Source: Podocnemis expansa (lineage: Eukaryota > Chordata > Testudines > Podocnemididae). Taken from it: 64,000 nucleotides of DNA. Shown here in pieces: positions 37,735 through 48,164 of this stretch (within the stretch, counting starts at the first letter, position 1; every line of letters starts with the position of its first letter). The DNA lies in assembly GCA_007922195.1 (NCBI GenBank), contig ML682014.1, positions 2,880,369-2,944,368 of the forward strand, in the 5' to 3' direction. The translations under genes and the position numbers were made by a program. Below the pieces are notes generated by a model. That model saw only the letters and a program-made list of their open reading frames with translations, had not been told where the DNA came from and did no database searches.

Positions 37735-38083
37735 CAAGCTTGTCCAACCTGCAGCTGGGGGGCCAGACTCTGGTCTGCCAAGGGCTTTCATCCGTCCTGC
37801 ACGGTGCTGCTGGAAGAGCCTGAGAACTGGAGCTGGTTGGGGCCCTTGTCAGTTTTTCCCCACGCTCTGCCTTGCCACCTCACAACGGCACCACTGCCCC
37901 CTCTTGTCTTCTGTACACAGTGCAAGCAAAAGCAATGCCAAATATCCCACTAGTCATTATTTTATTTGTTTATTAATAAGATTGATTTGTATGTCTTATC
38001 TATCAAAAATTTTCTCACTGCCCCCCCTGACAGAGAAAAGAATCACAGTGTGGTCCCTCACTCAAAAAGTTTGGACACCCCTG
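37735..38083. mobile_element. hAT element with perfect 8-bp TSD
   Basis: The left end is CAAGCTTGTCCAACC and the right end is GTTTGGACACCCCTG, an imperfect TIR. GGCTAGAG flanks both ends exactly (37727-37734 and 38084-38091). The element is 349 bp with no transposase. An AT-rich part near 37950-38020 sits between G/C-rich ends. Confidence 0.88.
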
Positions 38084-38990
38084 GGCTAGAGACTAGCTTG
38101 TTAATCACAGCAGGCATTTGTGTGATGAGCTGTGCACTGAGGTCAGCAGAACTGACAGTCCTAAGCAGGGTTACTAAAGAAAATGTTAATTGCTCTGGTA
38201 ATCTGAATTTAATCTACTACCTGTTGCTCCAGGACAATAGCTCTCAGCTAAGGGAATCCATGCAAGTCAGTTTACTTTTCCTTTTTTTGTTATAAAATGG
38301 GAAACAGACAAACATCAACCCTTAGAAAACATCTGGGATTGTGCTTAACAGCTTTAATGTATGGTGTCATCATTCAGGAGCACCATGTCAGACTTGCTTC
38401 GAATTGTATAGAAAAAATGTCTACCATGGCCTAAGAGCTAATTTACATATTTTGAGAATAATATAAGTAGAAGGTGGGACTCAAATCACCCTTATAATGG
38501 AAACTTAGCTGCAATCTTAACTATGAAGTGATGGATGTCACTCTGTTAATGATTCAGTTCTTAGTACATATTCTCACGTGCAATTGTAAAATGTAACAAC
38601 AGTTAAGGAAGTTATTAAGGTGTCATTGGCACCACTTACTGCAGGAAATTTTGCTATTGTAATTCAAATTTTCTGAGACATTTCTAATCTCTGCATTTGT
38701 AACAGTGGCTGTTGGAGATGGTACTAACTGATAACTTAGTACATAGAGGATTTGCTTATCTCTTGCAAAAAATCAGGTATAGTTATTTAATAGAATTTAT
38801 TTAATGATTCTTAGAATACTCATTTCCAAGTACAGCATCTGCTACATGATACAGATTTTAAATAAAGCTTAAATCAAAACTTTACCAAGTGTCCACAAGA
38901 ACCAGAAACTCTTACAGAGCGAACTGTCCAAATACACTGAAACCAGAAAGGAAAAGTTGTTGCACAATATACAGTCCAATCTTGACAGGT
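38084..38990. other. Intronic sequence, nothing recognised
   Basis: AT-rich DNA without recognised coding, RNA or repeat features. Confidence 0.4.
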
Positions 38991-39280
38991 TTCAAAGGGG
39001 TTGCCGTGTTAATCTATTTCAGTAAAACAAACAAGTCTCATGGTGCTTTTAAAGACTACCAGATTTATTTATTGCATGAGCTTTTGTGGTTTGCTGATAA
39101 AATCTGAACTGACTTTCTGGCTTACCCTTCTCCGCATGTATATATTCACCAACCATACTGCAGTTTCCATTTCATGTATCTGATGAAGTAGAATTATACC
39201 CACAAAAGCTCAAGTGATAAATGAATTTCTTAGTCTTTAAAAGTGTTGCAGGCCTCCTTGTTTGTTTTAGTCCAAAATTG
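38991..39280. mobile_element. Penelope-like fold-back (two inverted 3' tails)
   Basis: Left arm 38991-39095: 'ccgtgttaatct...ggtgcttttaaagactacc...catgagcttttgtgg'. Right arm 39175-39270: the reverse complement of the same text. Only about 80 bp separate the arms. Both correspond to the tail at 1915-2040, so this is a pair of inverted tails with the body deleted. Similar fold-backs are typical of Penelope-like terminal repeats in inverted orientation. Confidence 0.6.
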
Positions 39281-40173
39281 TGTTGACCTAAATTGAAAGA
39301 CTTATTATTGAACCTTGGGACTCTGACAGACATCCTCAGAGAGTGTGATCCATAGACAAGGTCCCTGGACAACAACAGTTTTGTCTCTAGAGGGAAGCTT
39401 CAGTTAGTGAGTGCAAACAAAGCAGGTGACTTCAGATTTCTTGGAAAGATGCAGACAGATAGGTTAACATACCTTGGATCAGCGTTGTGCTCTTTGAAAA
39501 CATAGGGTCAAATCCAGCACAGCAAGAAGACATGTAGGCTAGTGCATTCTCTTTAATTAAAGAGAAACCATCTAGATCTGTTCTACAAATTGTAAGGGAT
39601 GCTGCTAGATATCGACATTCCACAGGAGGCCATTTAAGGGCCACGTCATGAAACGGCCCTGACTTCTTGGTCTGCTATACCATCACTACACCTTGGTCCG
39701 CTATCTCATCACTTGTTGCATACTGCATATTTTATTATTTTTAACTTTCCTTCTGTCTTTTTCTTAATTCTGCTGTTAAACAATGAGATTAGCTGCATTT
39801 GTAGATGTATAAACCATCATCATTATCAAACTTAATAACCTGGTTTGTTTTCATGGAAGTTTGTCTTTCCTTCTCTTTTCCATTGCCTTGTAAGCACATA
39901 TAGTACAGAGGCACCCCGTCGTCTGTTGCTGTGTACCTTCTGAAGATGACTGGAAAGACAATCTAGAAAAATTGCAAAGTACTAGTTATCAGTGTGGTCA
40001 TAAATTGTTTATACATTAAAGACAAAGAAATGTATTGAGAAAGCACCATGATAAAATTGACAGAGATTTTGTTTAAAACAAGTAAAGTTACATCCAGAAC
40101 CTGTATATATTTCTATTACGTTGTGGCTGGAAAAGTGATTGCAGTTAATTTTCAAATGTGTATTTCTTTGCAG
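39281..40173 (+). other. End of upstream intron, with acceptor site
   Basis: This is intron leading to the first recognised exon. It ends in 'tatttctttgcag', a normal acceptor with a T-rich tract. The reading frame of the exon stays open backwards to 40048, but those extra codons are AT-rich and unlike any sialyltransferase stem, so they are read as intronic. No repeat was recognised in 39281-40047. Confidence 0.7.
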
Positions 40174-40583
40174 CCTTTGAAAATGCATTGCCAAAGTTGT
40201 GCACTGGTAACCAGTTCTGGACACCTCTTGGGAAGTAAACAAGGCAACAGAATTGACGAGACTGAGTGTGTAATACGAATGAACGATGCACCCACTCGAG
40301 GTTATGGAAAAGATGTTGGAAACAAAACTAGCCTTCGAGTCATTGCACATTCTAGTATCCAGAGAATTCTGCGAAATCGCAATGAACTGTTAAATATGAG
40401 TCAAGGTACTGTGTTTATCTTCTGGGGTCCCAGCAGCTATATGAGGAGAGATGGAAAAGGTTTGGTTTATAATAATCTGCAATTGATGAACCAGGTACTA
40501 CCTCAATTAAAAGTATATATGATTTCTCGGCACAAGATGCTTCAATTCGACGACCTCTTCAAACGAGAAACTGGCAAAGACAG
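40174..40583 (+). CDS. ST6GALNAC5: ST6GALNAC5 exon with sialylmotif L (partial CDS)
   Basis: This exon encodes the first 137 residues of the catalytic domain of a type II Golgi sialyltransferase that adds alpha-2,6-sialic acid from CMP-Neu5Ac to GalNAc in glycolipids such as GM1b. It starts in phase 0 at CCT after TTTGCAG and ends with two bases of a split Arg codon before GTGAGG. Residues 6-52 carry sialylmotif L (MHCQSCALVTSSGHLLG, then DETECVIRMNDAPTRGYG), which binds the nucleotide sugar. Two N-glycosylation sequons are visible (NKT and NMS). The sequence fits the ST6GALNAC5 type and not ST6GALNAC3, judged by RVIAHSSIQRILRNR and VFIFWGPSSYMRRDGKG. The cytoplasmic tail, anchor and stem exons are absent from the window. 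Confidence 0.95.
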
Positions 40584-41584
40584 GTGAGGAAATTTATGTG
40601 GGTACCTTTGGGGAAATTTCCATAGCTGCAGAATAATGTTTATTCTCATCAGCTTCAGATCAACTCATAGGGAACATCATGTCCATTCAATGTACTTGTC
40701 TCATTATCTTTGATACAGTTTTACACACTAAATAACACTTAGCCTTTGTAACTTAAATCAAAAATGTGCAAAAAATAATTTGTATTGAATATTTTCCCAT
40801 TAACTTATAATACCCCAAACTGTGTGTGCTATGGACAATCAAGGAAGAATTACCGAGAGAAACAGCCTGGAGATAGACACTGTGTTTTAAATCTCACTTT
40901 GGGGTAATAAAGCTGAAAGCAGTTTTTTAGTGGTTTTGAAAAATCAGAATTGATAGGTTTTACTTTCTTATGGAGGAAATGCTACTGTTCTGTGAATTAT
41001 AATGGCAGCTTATTGAATTTAAGCATTCTTGGAACATTGCTGCTGTAACGCTTCTTGTAAAACAAATACACATTTTTTTCATATATTAAGTGATTCTGAA
41101 CAGTTCATCTTCCATTTCCATCTGGGAAAAAGGAAGTTATTATGAGAGTTACATCTTTATGACACTATCTGCAACTTATAAATGGATCTGCAAATGAAAG
41201 TTTTAATGAGCACCCCCTTGCAGGACTGGGGCATTTTTATGTATAACATAGGTAAATGGTCTGTTGAGCCAGAGACTTTCTAAAGGAAAATGTATTTGGT
41301 TTTGTTTTTTATGAACTTGTTCTATTGGTACATATTAAATATTCAGCAGCAGAAATGGTACAAGGTCCCAGTTTCCATACCAGTGGAAAGCTGAGTATGC
41401 AGCTCACCAAGTTACAGAGAACTTGGTTCTCCAACTAGCAACTTAGTGCAAAGCGCTCACCATGCAGCTGGCCTTAGCACTGGGTCGCCACAGAGAATGG
41501 GTGATGTGTCTTGTCTTCCAGGCTACAGGGCAGGGGCAGAGCCATGCTACAGCAGACTATTACACCCGATTGGCTGATGGGACT

Positions 41585-41682
41585 CTTTCTGTTCTGTGTT
41601 TGTACAGCACCTAGCTTAATGGGGCCCTCGTCCATGACTGCCTAGGTATTGCCACAATACACATAATTAATAATAACGGGTA
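41585..41682 (+). mobile_element. MIR/CORE-type SINE 3' fragment
   Basis: The text 'tgtttgtacagcacctagc...atggggccctcgtccatgactg' followed by a TAA/ATA-rich end is the familiar tail of an amniote MIR-like SINE. Part of the same tail, as reverse complement, starts the segment at 44140. It is too short to place in a subfamily. Confidence 0.55.
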
Positions 41683-42201
41683 CACTCAGTGCCCTTTACA
41701 AGCCCACACTAAACCACTGCAACCAAGATACAATATGCCCATGGGCCCCAACCCACTCTCTGCATTGCCACCTAGGAGTCCCGTGCAGGCCGAGGCTCTG
41801 CACAGAGGGTTCAGTACTGCCCTCCAAATTCTCCCCTCCTTCACAGGCTCCCCTGTCGGGGCATCCTTGTGGCTCTGGAGTTGTGGACAGATGCTACTGG
41901 TTGTATACCCATAATGTAACTCTATCTAGCCTACTGGTTAAAGATCCTCTCACATTCACATAAGAAGTGGTGGCAGCGCTTTTCTTCGTCCATTGTAACT
42001 GCAGAGGGTAATGAGAGCTGGGGGCCTGGCTCTACCAGCACAGAAACAACTCTTCCTGCTCCTAGAGAAGGGGGAGGTCTTAATTCCCAGGAATTACACA
42101 TTTCACACTTTCTGAGAAAGTGTGCAGGATTAACTGCATCCCAAGGATACAGGGGAGGGAAACTTCACAATAAGTATATAACACTTCACTGTGGGCTAGA
42201 T

Positions 42202-42389
42202 CACTGGTTGTCAGACTTTTTTCCTTGTGACCCAAGTGAAAAAAATCCTTTATGCCTGCAAGCCAGCAATTACATCTTTGAGCAATGCATTCAATTCTTG
42301 CCACCCATGATAGCAGGGGGCTCTGTGACCTGGTGCCTGAGGGTCTGCAGTCCAGTACTGGGTCCCAACCCGGTGTTTGAAAACCACTG
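42202..42389. mobile_element. hAT element in intron, 7/8 TSD
   Basis: The ends are CACTGGTTGTCAGAC and GTTTGAAAACCACTG. The flanks are GGCTAGAT (42194-42201) and GACTAGAT (42390-42397). The element is 188 bp and non-coding. Its second base pair deviates from the usual CAGTGG, which suggests age. Confidence 0.78.
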
Positions 42390-44139
42390 GACTAGATGGA
42401 GCCTTGACTCAGGCTCTGTCTATCAGGTGTCCTCCCAGTCATATTACCTCCACGGACCCCCTCCTTGCTCTGCAGAAAGTAAGACACATCCCTGTTTGAG
42501 ACGCACGTTACTTCCTTCTCTATCTGACCAGGTCTACTGGCCCAGTGGGGGTGGAGAGGGGAGTTATACCTCTTTACTTATAATGGGGGTATCAGGCATG
42601 CAGCAGCAATTTGAGCAGGTTCTTTGTGTGCTCAGGATGAGGGTTTTTTTTATTCCTCACCAGTCACATTGACTCAAGGCACAGTATTGGCTGGTAGAAG
42701 AAGTGAAGACCTCCTAAAACACAGGGAAGGAATTTTGGACTTCAGTTATGTTATAGTTGAATATACTCTGAGCCCAGTTCTGGGCATCATCAGTACCAAT
42801 GGGGACCAAGGACACTTGGATCCTTCTAGGAGTTGCTCTTAGAAATAGGTAGTGTTGCTAATAAGAAGGGGCACATTCCACTGTGCAAAAAATTCTCCTT
42901 TAGAGGACACGTATAACACACTTGGAGGACTAAGAAGATTAAAACGAGAGATGAAAATAAATGAAAAGGCAGCACTGAATAAGGGAGAAGGAAGATGAAA
43001 AGAAACATGGGCAGGAAGGAGTTTATAGAAGATAGACAATTATAGGGCTGTGGGGGCAGAAACAGAACATTGTGTAACCCAGCATGTTCTCTACCCAGTG
43101 TACTTTTTTTTTTTTTTGAGCACTACTGGGTTATTGACTACAAAAAAACAAAAGGGGAGAAATCTGATTGCAAGGATGCAATAATCAAGCCATCCATTTC
43201 TGTCTTTAGTATTATGAGAAAAAGGATAATTGGCTGTATTGTGCTTTATTAAAAAGAGGACTAATTTTCAGACTGAAGGAGAACTTTTTGAAAGTGTCAC
43301 CAGTGAAACAGTATGGCAAATGACAGAAGCTGCAGAACAATATAGTTCGATATTACAAAGTAACTGTACTTGAAAATAACTTTGTAATTGAATAAGGGTA
43401 CATTAAGAAAATATGATTCAGAACCAATAGTACAGTAATTAGATAAAAGAAGCGTAAATGAAATAACTTCAGGAAGAGTATTTCCATAGAGATTATAAAT
43501 GAGATTTTGGTGGAGCAGAAAGGCCTTTAATTGTAATTTAGTGTGCACTACAGAATTATCAGCCCAGTGTGTTAGTTCATCATATAAAAGAATATCTGAT
43601 AATTCCCCCTAATAAGCACATGACAGCTCTTCATATTCTTTCATTACAGCTGATTAGGAGTAAAAACAGTAGATATGCTTTTGTTTGACTCTTGTTCATA
43701 TCTTTTATGAAAAGGCAAGACAATGTAACCCTGTTTCTACCTGTACTATAATACTTCAGAGGTGGCATTTAGAGAAGTGGATGCATTAATGGTAGTACTT
43801 GAACAAATTTTCAGATTTAAATTCTTTATTCTCTTTTGTTTAAAGTTTCCTTAAAATCCTTTATTTTTCCTTTATTATTAGAACCTTGAATGTCACAGTC
43901 ACTAACACAATAATTGTCTCTAACCTAAAAGGGCCAAATTCCATTGACAATGCGCTGTGTTTTCTGAGCTGTGCAAACCCTCAGTGCTGGGGGAATCTTT
44001 GACTCTCCCAAAACTCTCAGTTCCCTGTGATATGCAAACAGATTCTCCTCCTTGAGTCCTTATCCCTTTCTCCTCCACCTAATCACCTCTAACCTGAAAA
44101 ATTTTTATTTACATTAAAGTAGTGCCTATGGGCCTCAAC

Positions 44140-44530
44140 TGCGATTTGAGACCCACTGTGCTAGGTGTCACCTGTAGACCTAGTGAGTGGCTAGTCCTTG
44201 CCCCAAAGAGTTTGCAGTGAAAATAGACAAGGCAGAATATAGAGTAGGAAAAAGGAAGTATTACTGTCTACAGTTTACAGATGGCAAACCAAGGCACAGA
44301 GAAATTAAAGGTCAGATTAATGAACAGTACTTCACATGAGCAGTCCCATGGGTTATACACAGATCAATTTAATATAAATAGGTCATCTGATGCGAGTATG
44401 GGGTTTGCAGTCTCGACTTAAATGATCTGCCCAAGGAGAGACAAAAAGTCATTTGTAGAGCAAGGGTTTATCCCACTGTCCTGAGTGTTCAGTCAGTGCC
44501 TTAACCAGAAGACTGTGCTCTTTCTTTGAT
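44140..44530 (-). mobile_element. MIR-like SINE, antisense
   Basis: The stretch runs 'acccactgtgctaggtgtcacc', 'tgccccaaagagtttgcagt', 'cagtttacagatggcaaaccaaggcacagagaaattaaag', 'gatctgcccaagg' and 'gtgccttaaccagaagac'. That is the reverse complement of the MIR/CORE-SINE body in its normal order. The copy is old and lacks a recognisable tRNA head with intact boxes. The '-' strand is assigned because of this reversed reading. Confidence 0.6.
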
Positions 44531-45979
44531 AATCCTAATGATCAGCTGCTGGTGGAGTGAGCTGTGGGATGGCACAGATGAACTCAACCAGTCCTAACCT
44601 TGTACAGATTGGGGGGGACGGGGGGGGATGAGGTATTCTTTGAAACACTTCCCTCACACTCAAAAACCATGTGATAATAAGAAGTGGATCCTGATAACTG
44701 TGGAGTTGTAGCTGGAGAGGGGTTGACTTTTCATGGCATGAAATGTTGATGAGTGTATTAGAAATACACGTATGGAAGGAAAGGCTGCTGTCTTTAGTGT
44801 TCTGCCATTGCGGACAGGTTCATCCCTGAGGTGAGTCAGGTTGGCTAATTTGTGTGAGGTGTGGACCTCTTCATTAACAGCAAAGAGTTGAGGCTAATAG
44901 CCGGCATAAATTGTTCTTTGGAAGCCTCAGTAAAGCTGCTGTAAATCACATAAATGCTGAAATGTAGAATCAGCTATGCACCTTTTAAAGAGTGTGCCCA
45001 ATTTACAGATGTTCATTTATCCAGGGAGGAGTCCACCACACCGGAGTATCTCACTTACTCCTCAGGCGGATTCCTACATTGTTTAGAGATCCCAGGTGCC
45101 GTTCATGACACTCAGGCTTGGTGCAGTCAGAGTCTCTGATCTTGGAAAATGAGGTGTCATGTTATGGCTAATGGGCATCAGTGACTTCAGTCCCTGCAGA
45201 AAGAAGATGTCTTGCTAAGAATCACAATTAGCATTCTCAAGCATGGACCATAGAGTGACTGAGGAGCATCTACAAACCAGCAATTGCAAAAGCTCATTTT
45301 GGGTTGGATTGAGCTCTTGGGGCCAAGCCCTAGTCCTGCTGAAATCTGTCTGTATATCTGCCTAGCTCACAGCAGTGAGTCTCCTGAGGCAATGGATCTG
45401 TGTTAGGGCTAGGGCTAGCACTCTTAAAAATAACTGCACAGAAGATGCTTTGAAGTTGCTTGGGTCGGGATGTGCTGAAGTGAGGATGTGCTCGGTTCTC
45501 CAGCCACTACTTCAAAGCAGCGTACACAGTTATTTTTAGAGGCCTTGTTGCAAGCTCTGAGCTGGGTGGCTTGCTGCCACAGGTGGTATATACATACACA
45601 ATAAGATCAGCATTATTGGGCTCTGTCTGCCTGCCTGTATAGTCGTGCATTTGAATGATGGTTTCCATTAAGAAATTATCACTACCAGGTATTTATGGTA
45701 GGTTACTAGTATCAGAATATGAACACAGATTTGGAGACTACAGTTGCTTAAAGTAAATGTAACAAAAAATACTAACATTTGTCTGTCCAAAATTAATGAC
45801 AACAAAAGCAATTTCCAAATAGAGAAAATGTTGGTTAAACTCATTAAATGACAAATGAGGTGTTGGGGGGCCAATTTCTGTGACCTTTCACAAAAATGGA
45901 GAAAACTGCCCAGAAACTACTTTAGGTAGCTCAAGAATTATGTGTCACCCTAGATGCTTAATTATCTTTTTACTTTCAG

Positions 45980-46087
45980 GAAGATATCCAACACTTGGCT
46001 TAGCACAGGATGGTTCACAATGACTATCGCATTAGAACTCTGTGACAGGATAAATGTTTATGGCATGGTGCCACCAGATTTCTGCAG
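45980..46087 (+). CDS. ST6GALNAC5: ST6GALNAC5 exon with sialylmotif S
   Basis: This 108-bp exon completes the split Arg codon and encodes KISNTWLSTGWFTMTIALE then LCDRINVYGMVPPDFC, ending again after two bases of an Arg codon. STGWFTMTIALELCDRINVYG is sialylmotif S, which contacts donor and acceptor. Its cysteine pairs with one in motif L in this family. Acceptor ACTTTCAG and donor GTAAGA are canonical, and the phase matches both neighbours. No frameshift or stop is present. Confidence 0.95.
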
Positions 46088-47370
46088 GTAAGATAATATT
46101 TTGGAAGTATTATTAGCCAGCCAGCTTGAACACTGTAGAAAAATAGTGGAATCTTTTTAATTTTTTTTTTTTTCTGAGAAACATGTCTACAGTCCTCTTG
46201 AAACAATTAATTAACATGTCCCAGGATTTGGTTCAGGAAACAACAAACAGCGTTTAATTCTGTTATATAAAATATTAAAAGTTTTTGTGTGCACATTGGG
46301 AGAATTAATCCACCTTGCTGGTGTCTTTTAGCCTTTAAATATTCAGCTAAAATTAATGCAATAATTGGCATGAAATTAATCTAGAAAATATTAGTTTCAA
46401 ACCTCCTCTGAAGGGATTTTTCATTGTAAAAAGAGGGAAGCTCTGACCATTAGAAACTAGTCAAAAATGAAACATTTTATGAGACTAAAATTATGATCCA
46501 TGTAAGGCCTGTACATCTGGAAAACTGGCCCCCTAAATTGCCTATCCAGAATCTGAATTTGTGCATGTAAAATGGTTGGCTAATATTTATATTGCCTATC
46601 TTGTGCATGTAAATGTAGTTTCCAGGAGCAACAGGCAGCACTCAGATTTTGTCAGTGGAACTGTCTAGTTTTGGAAAGTTAGATAATAAGTGTAAGTTCA
46701 GTGAGACATAGCTTGCTACAAAAAATAGGTATTGAGCCATTTCAGAACTACAATTTATCTTTACAATAGGCAATGTCAGCTCCCAATTGTATGTGGTGAG
46801 AACTTTATGTATTTCTAATAGAACAATAATGACAGGTGCTGTAACTTTGGCTATCCCTACTAGAGCTCCCATATTCATGAGGAGCTCTTCAAGGAAAGCA
46901 CCAAATGAGATCAGATACTCCTGGTATCATAAATAACATCTATTGCACTCTGCCAACTTGAATTCTCTTGTCACTTCAATTGGATTAGACCATCTTCACT
47001 TCCTACTCTAAAACTGTAAAGTTCCTGGCACCATTCTAATGGCTGCCATGTCCTGTTCCAGAAGTATCTGCATTCTAGTGAAAAGTAAAATGATCCAACT
47101 GAACATATGTCATAAATCTGTGTAACACTTGAATTCAGTTTAAAACAAGACAACCCATATGAAGGAAGGAGGAAATCTGCTTTGTTGGGGGCACATACAT
47201 ATAATTTTTTTAAAAAGCAATCCCTGCTCCATAGAGCTTAAAATCTTCACTGTGGCCATGTGTTAAATGTTCACAAGAACTAAGGTACTGTAGCCAAGTG
47301 GCATAATATTACATTATAAGAAATACTATATTTATTACTATTTATGTGAGAAGACAAGACTAGTCTTATT

Positions 47371-48161
47371 GGGTATGTCTATCCTGGAGGCTTAAGTTGA
47401 CCTAAGCAGGTTTAAGTCAATTTAAGCAACTTCTTGGCCACATTTAGAGTTCATTAAATTGACTTAAGCATAACTCCTGCCCTTAAAAAATCGACTTGAC
47501 ACAATGTGGCCATTAAAATCAACTTAAAGCCAACTTAGTGCATTAAAGCCATTTCAGTTGACTTTATAAAGTTGACTTAAGCCAGGGGACCCGTTTAAAG
47601 TCGACTTAATAAAGTTAACTTTAAATGGGTCCCTTGGCTTGAGTCGAGTTTATAAAGTCGACTTAAACAAATGGGGCCTCACTCAGTTGACTTAATAAAG
47701 TTGGCTATGTCCACACATACATCATTATTTCGAAATAACCCACTTCGAAATGAGTTATTTCAAAATAAAGTCCTTATTTTGAAATAAGTTAATTCGAATT
47801 AACAGTTTGTTAATTCAAATTAGGGAAAGCCTGCTTTCGAAATAGCCCTTGTTTCGAAATGGTTATTTCGAAACAAGGCCGCTCGGACATGTTGTTTCAA
47901 AACAGTTGTTTCAAAACAATGGTGTGGTTTCGAAACAACGTGTCCGAACGCCATTGTTTCGAAACAACTGTTTTGCAACAACGGCTATTTCGATTAGATG
48001 CGAGGTTTAACAGTTTCGAAATAACGGTGCATCGTGTGGACGTTCTGCTTCTTATTTTGAAACAATCTCTGCTGTTTCGAAAAGAGAAGCCTGTGTGGAC
48101 ATACCAGTTGACTTTAAGTAGACCTTATTAGGTCAACTTAACTGAGCCCTGTGGTGTAGCC
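47371..48161. mobile_element. AAGTCGACTT-type TIR element, split by a second TIR element
   Basis: The outer element runs from GGGTATGTCTATCC at 47371 to 'gtggtgtagcc' at 48161, whose reverse complement is GGCTACACCAC. Its arms (47371-47702 and 48106-48161) carry repeated AAGTTGACTT and AAGTCGACTT words as in the copy at 8649, in the other orientation. At 47703 it is interrupted by a 403-bp element with a different interior. No coding capacity is present, and no clear outer target duplication was found. Confidence 0.7.
47703..48105. mobile_element. Nested TIR element rich in ATTTCGAAAT palindromes
   Basis: The ends are GGCTATGTCCACAC and the reverse complement GGTATGTCCACAC, identical apart from one base indel. 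AGTT flanks both sides (47699-47702 and 48106-48109) and the outer element reads continuously once the insert is removed. The interior is dominated by the self-complementary word ATTTCGAAAT and variants (TTTCGAAACA, ATTCGAATTA). There is no transposase. It is younger than its host element. A 4-bp duplication would not fit hAT (8 bp), and the palindromic target leaves some doubt about its length. Confidence 0.8.
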
Positions 48162-48164
48162 ACT

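Larger units (their letters stand above)
40584..45979 (+). other. ST6GALNAC5: Intron of ST6GALNAC5 (5396 bp)
   Basis: Bounded by donor GTGAGG and acceptor TTTTACTTTCAG. Both neighbouring exons split an Arg codon after its second base. It contains a MIR-like fragment at 41585, a hAT at 42202, a second MIR-like segment at 44140 and otherwise unrecognised AT-rich sequence. Confidence 0.9.

Noticed and set aside
40048..40173. 42 in-frame codons upstream of the first recognised exon
   Set aside because: They follow no stem-like or membrane-anchor composition, lack family similarity, and sit before a good acceptor (TTTGCAG) at the point where the protein alignment begins. They are read as intron.
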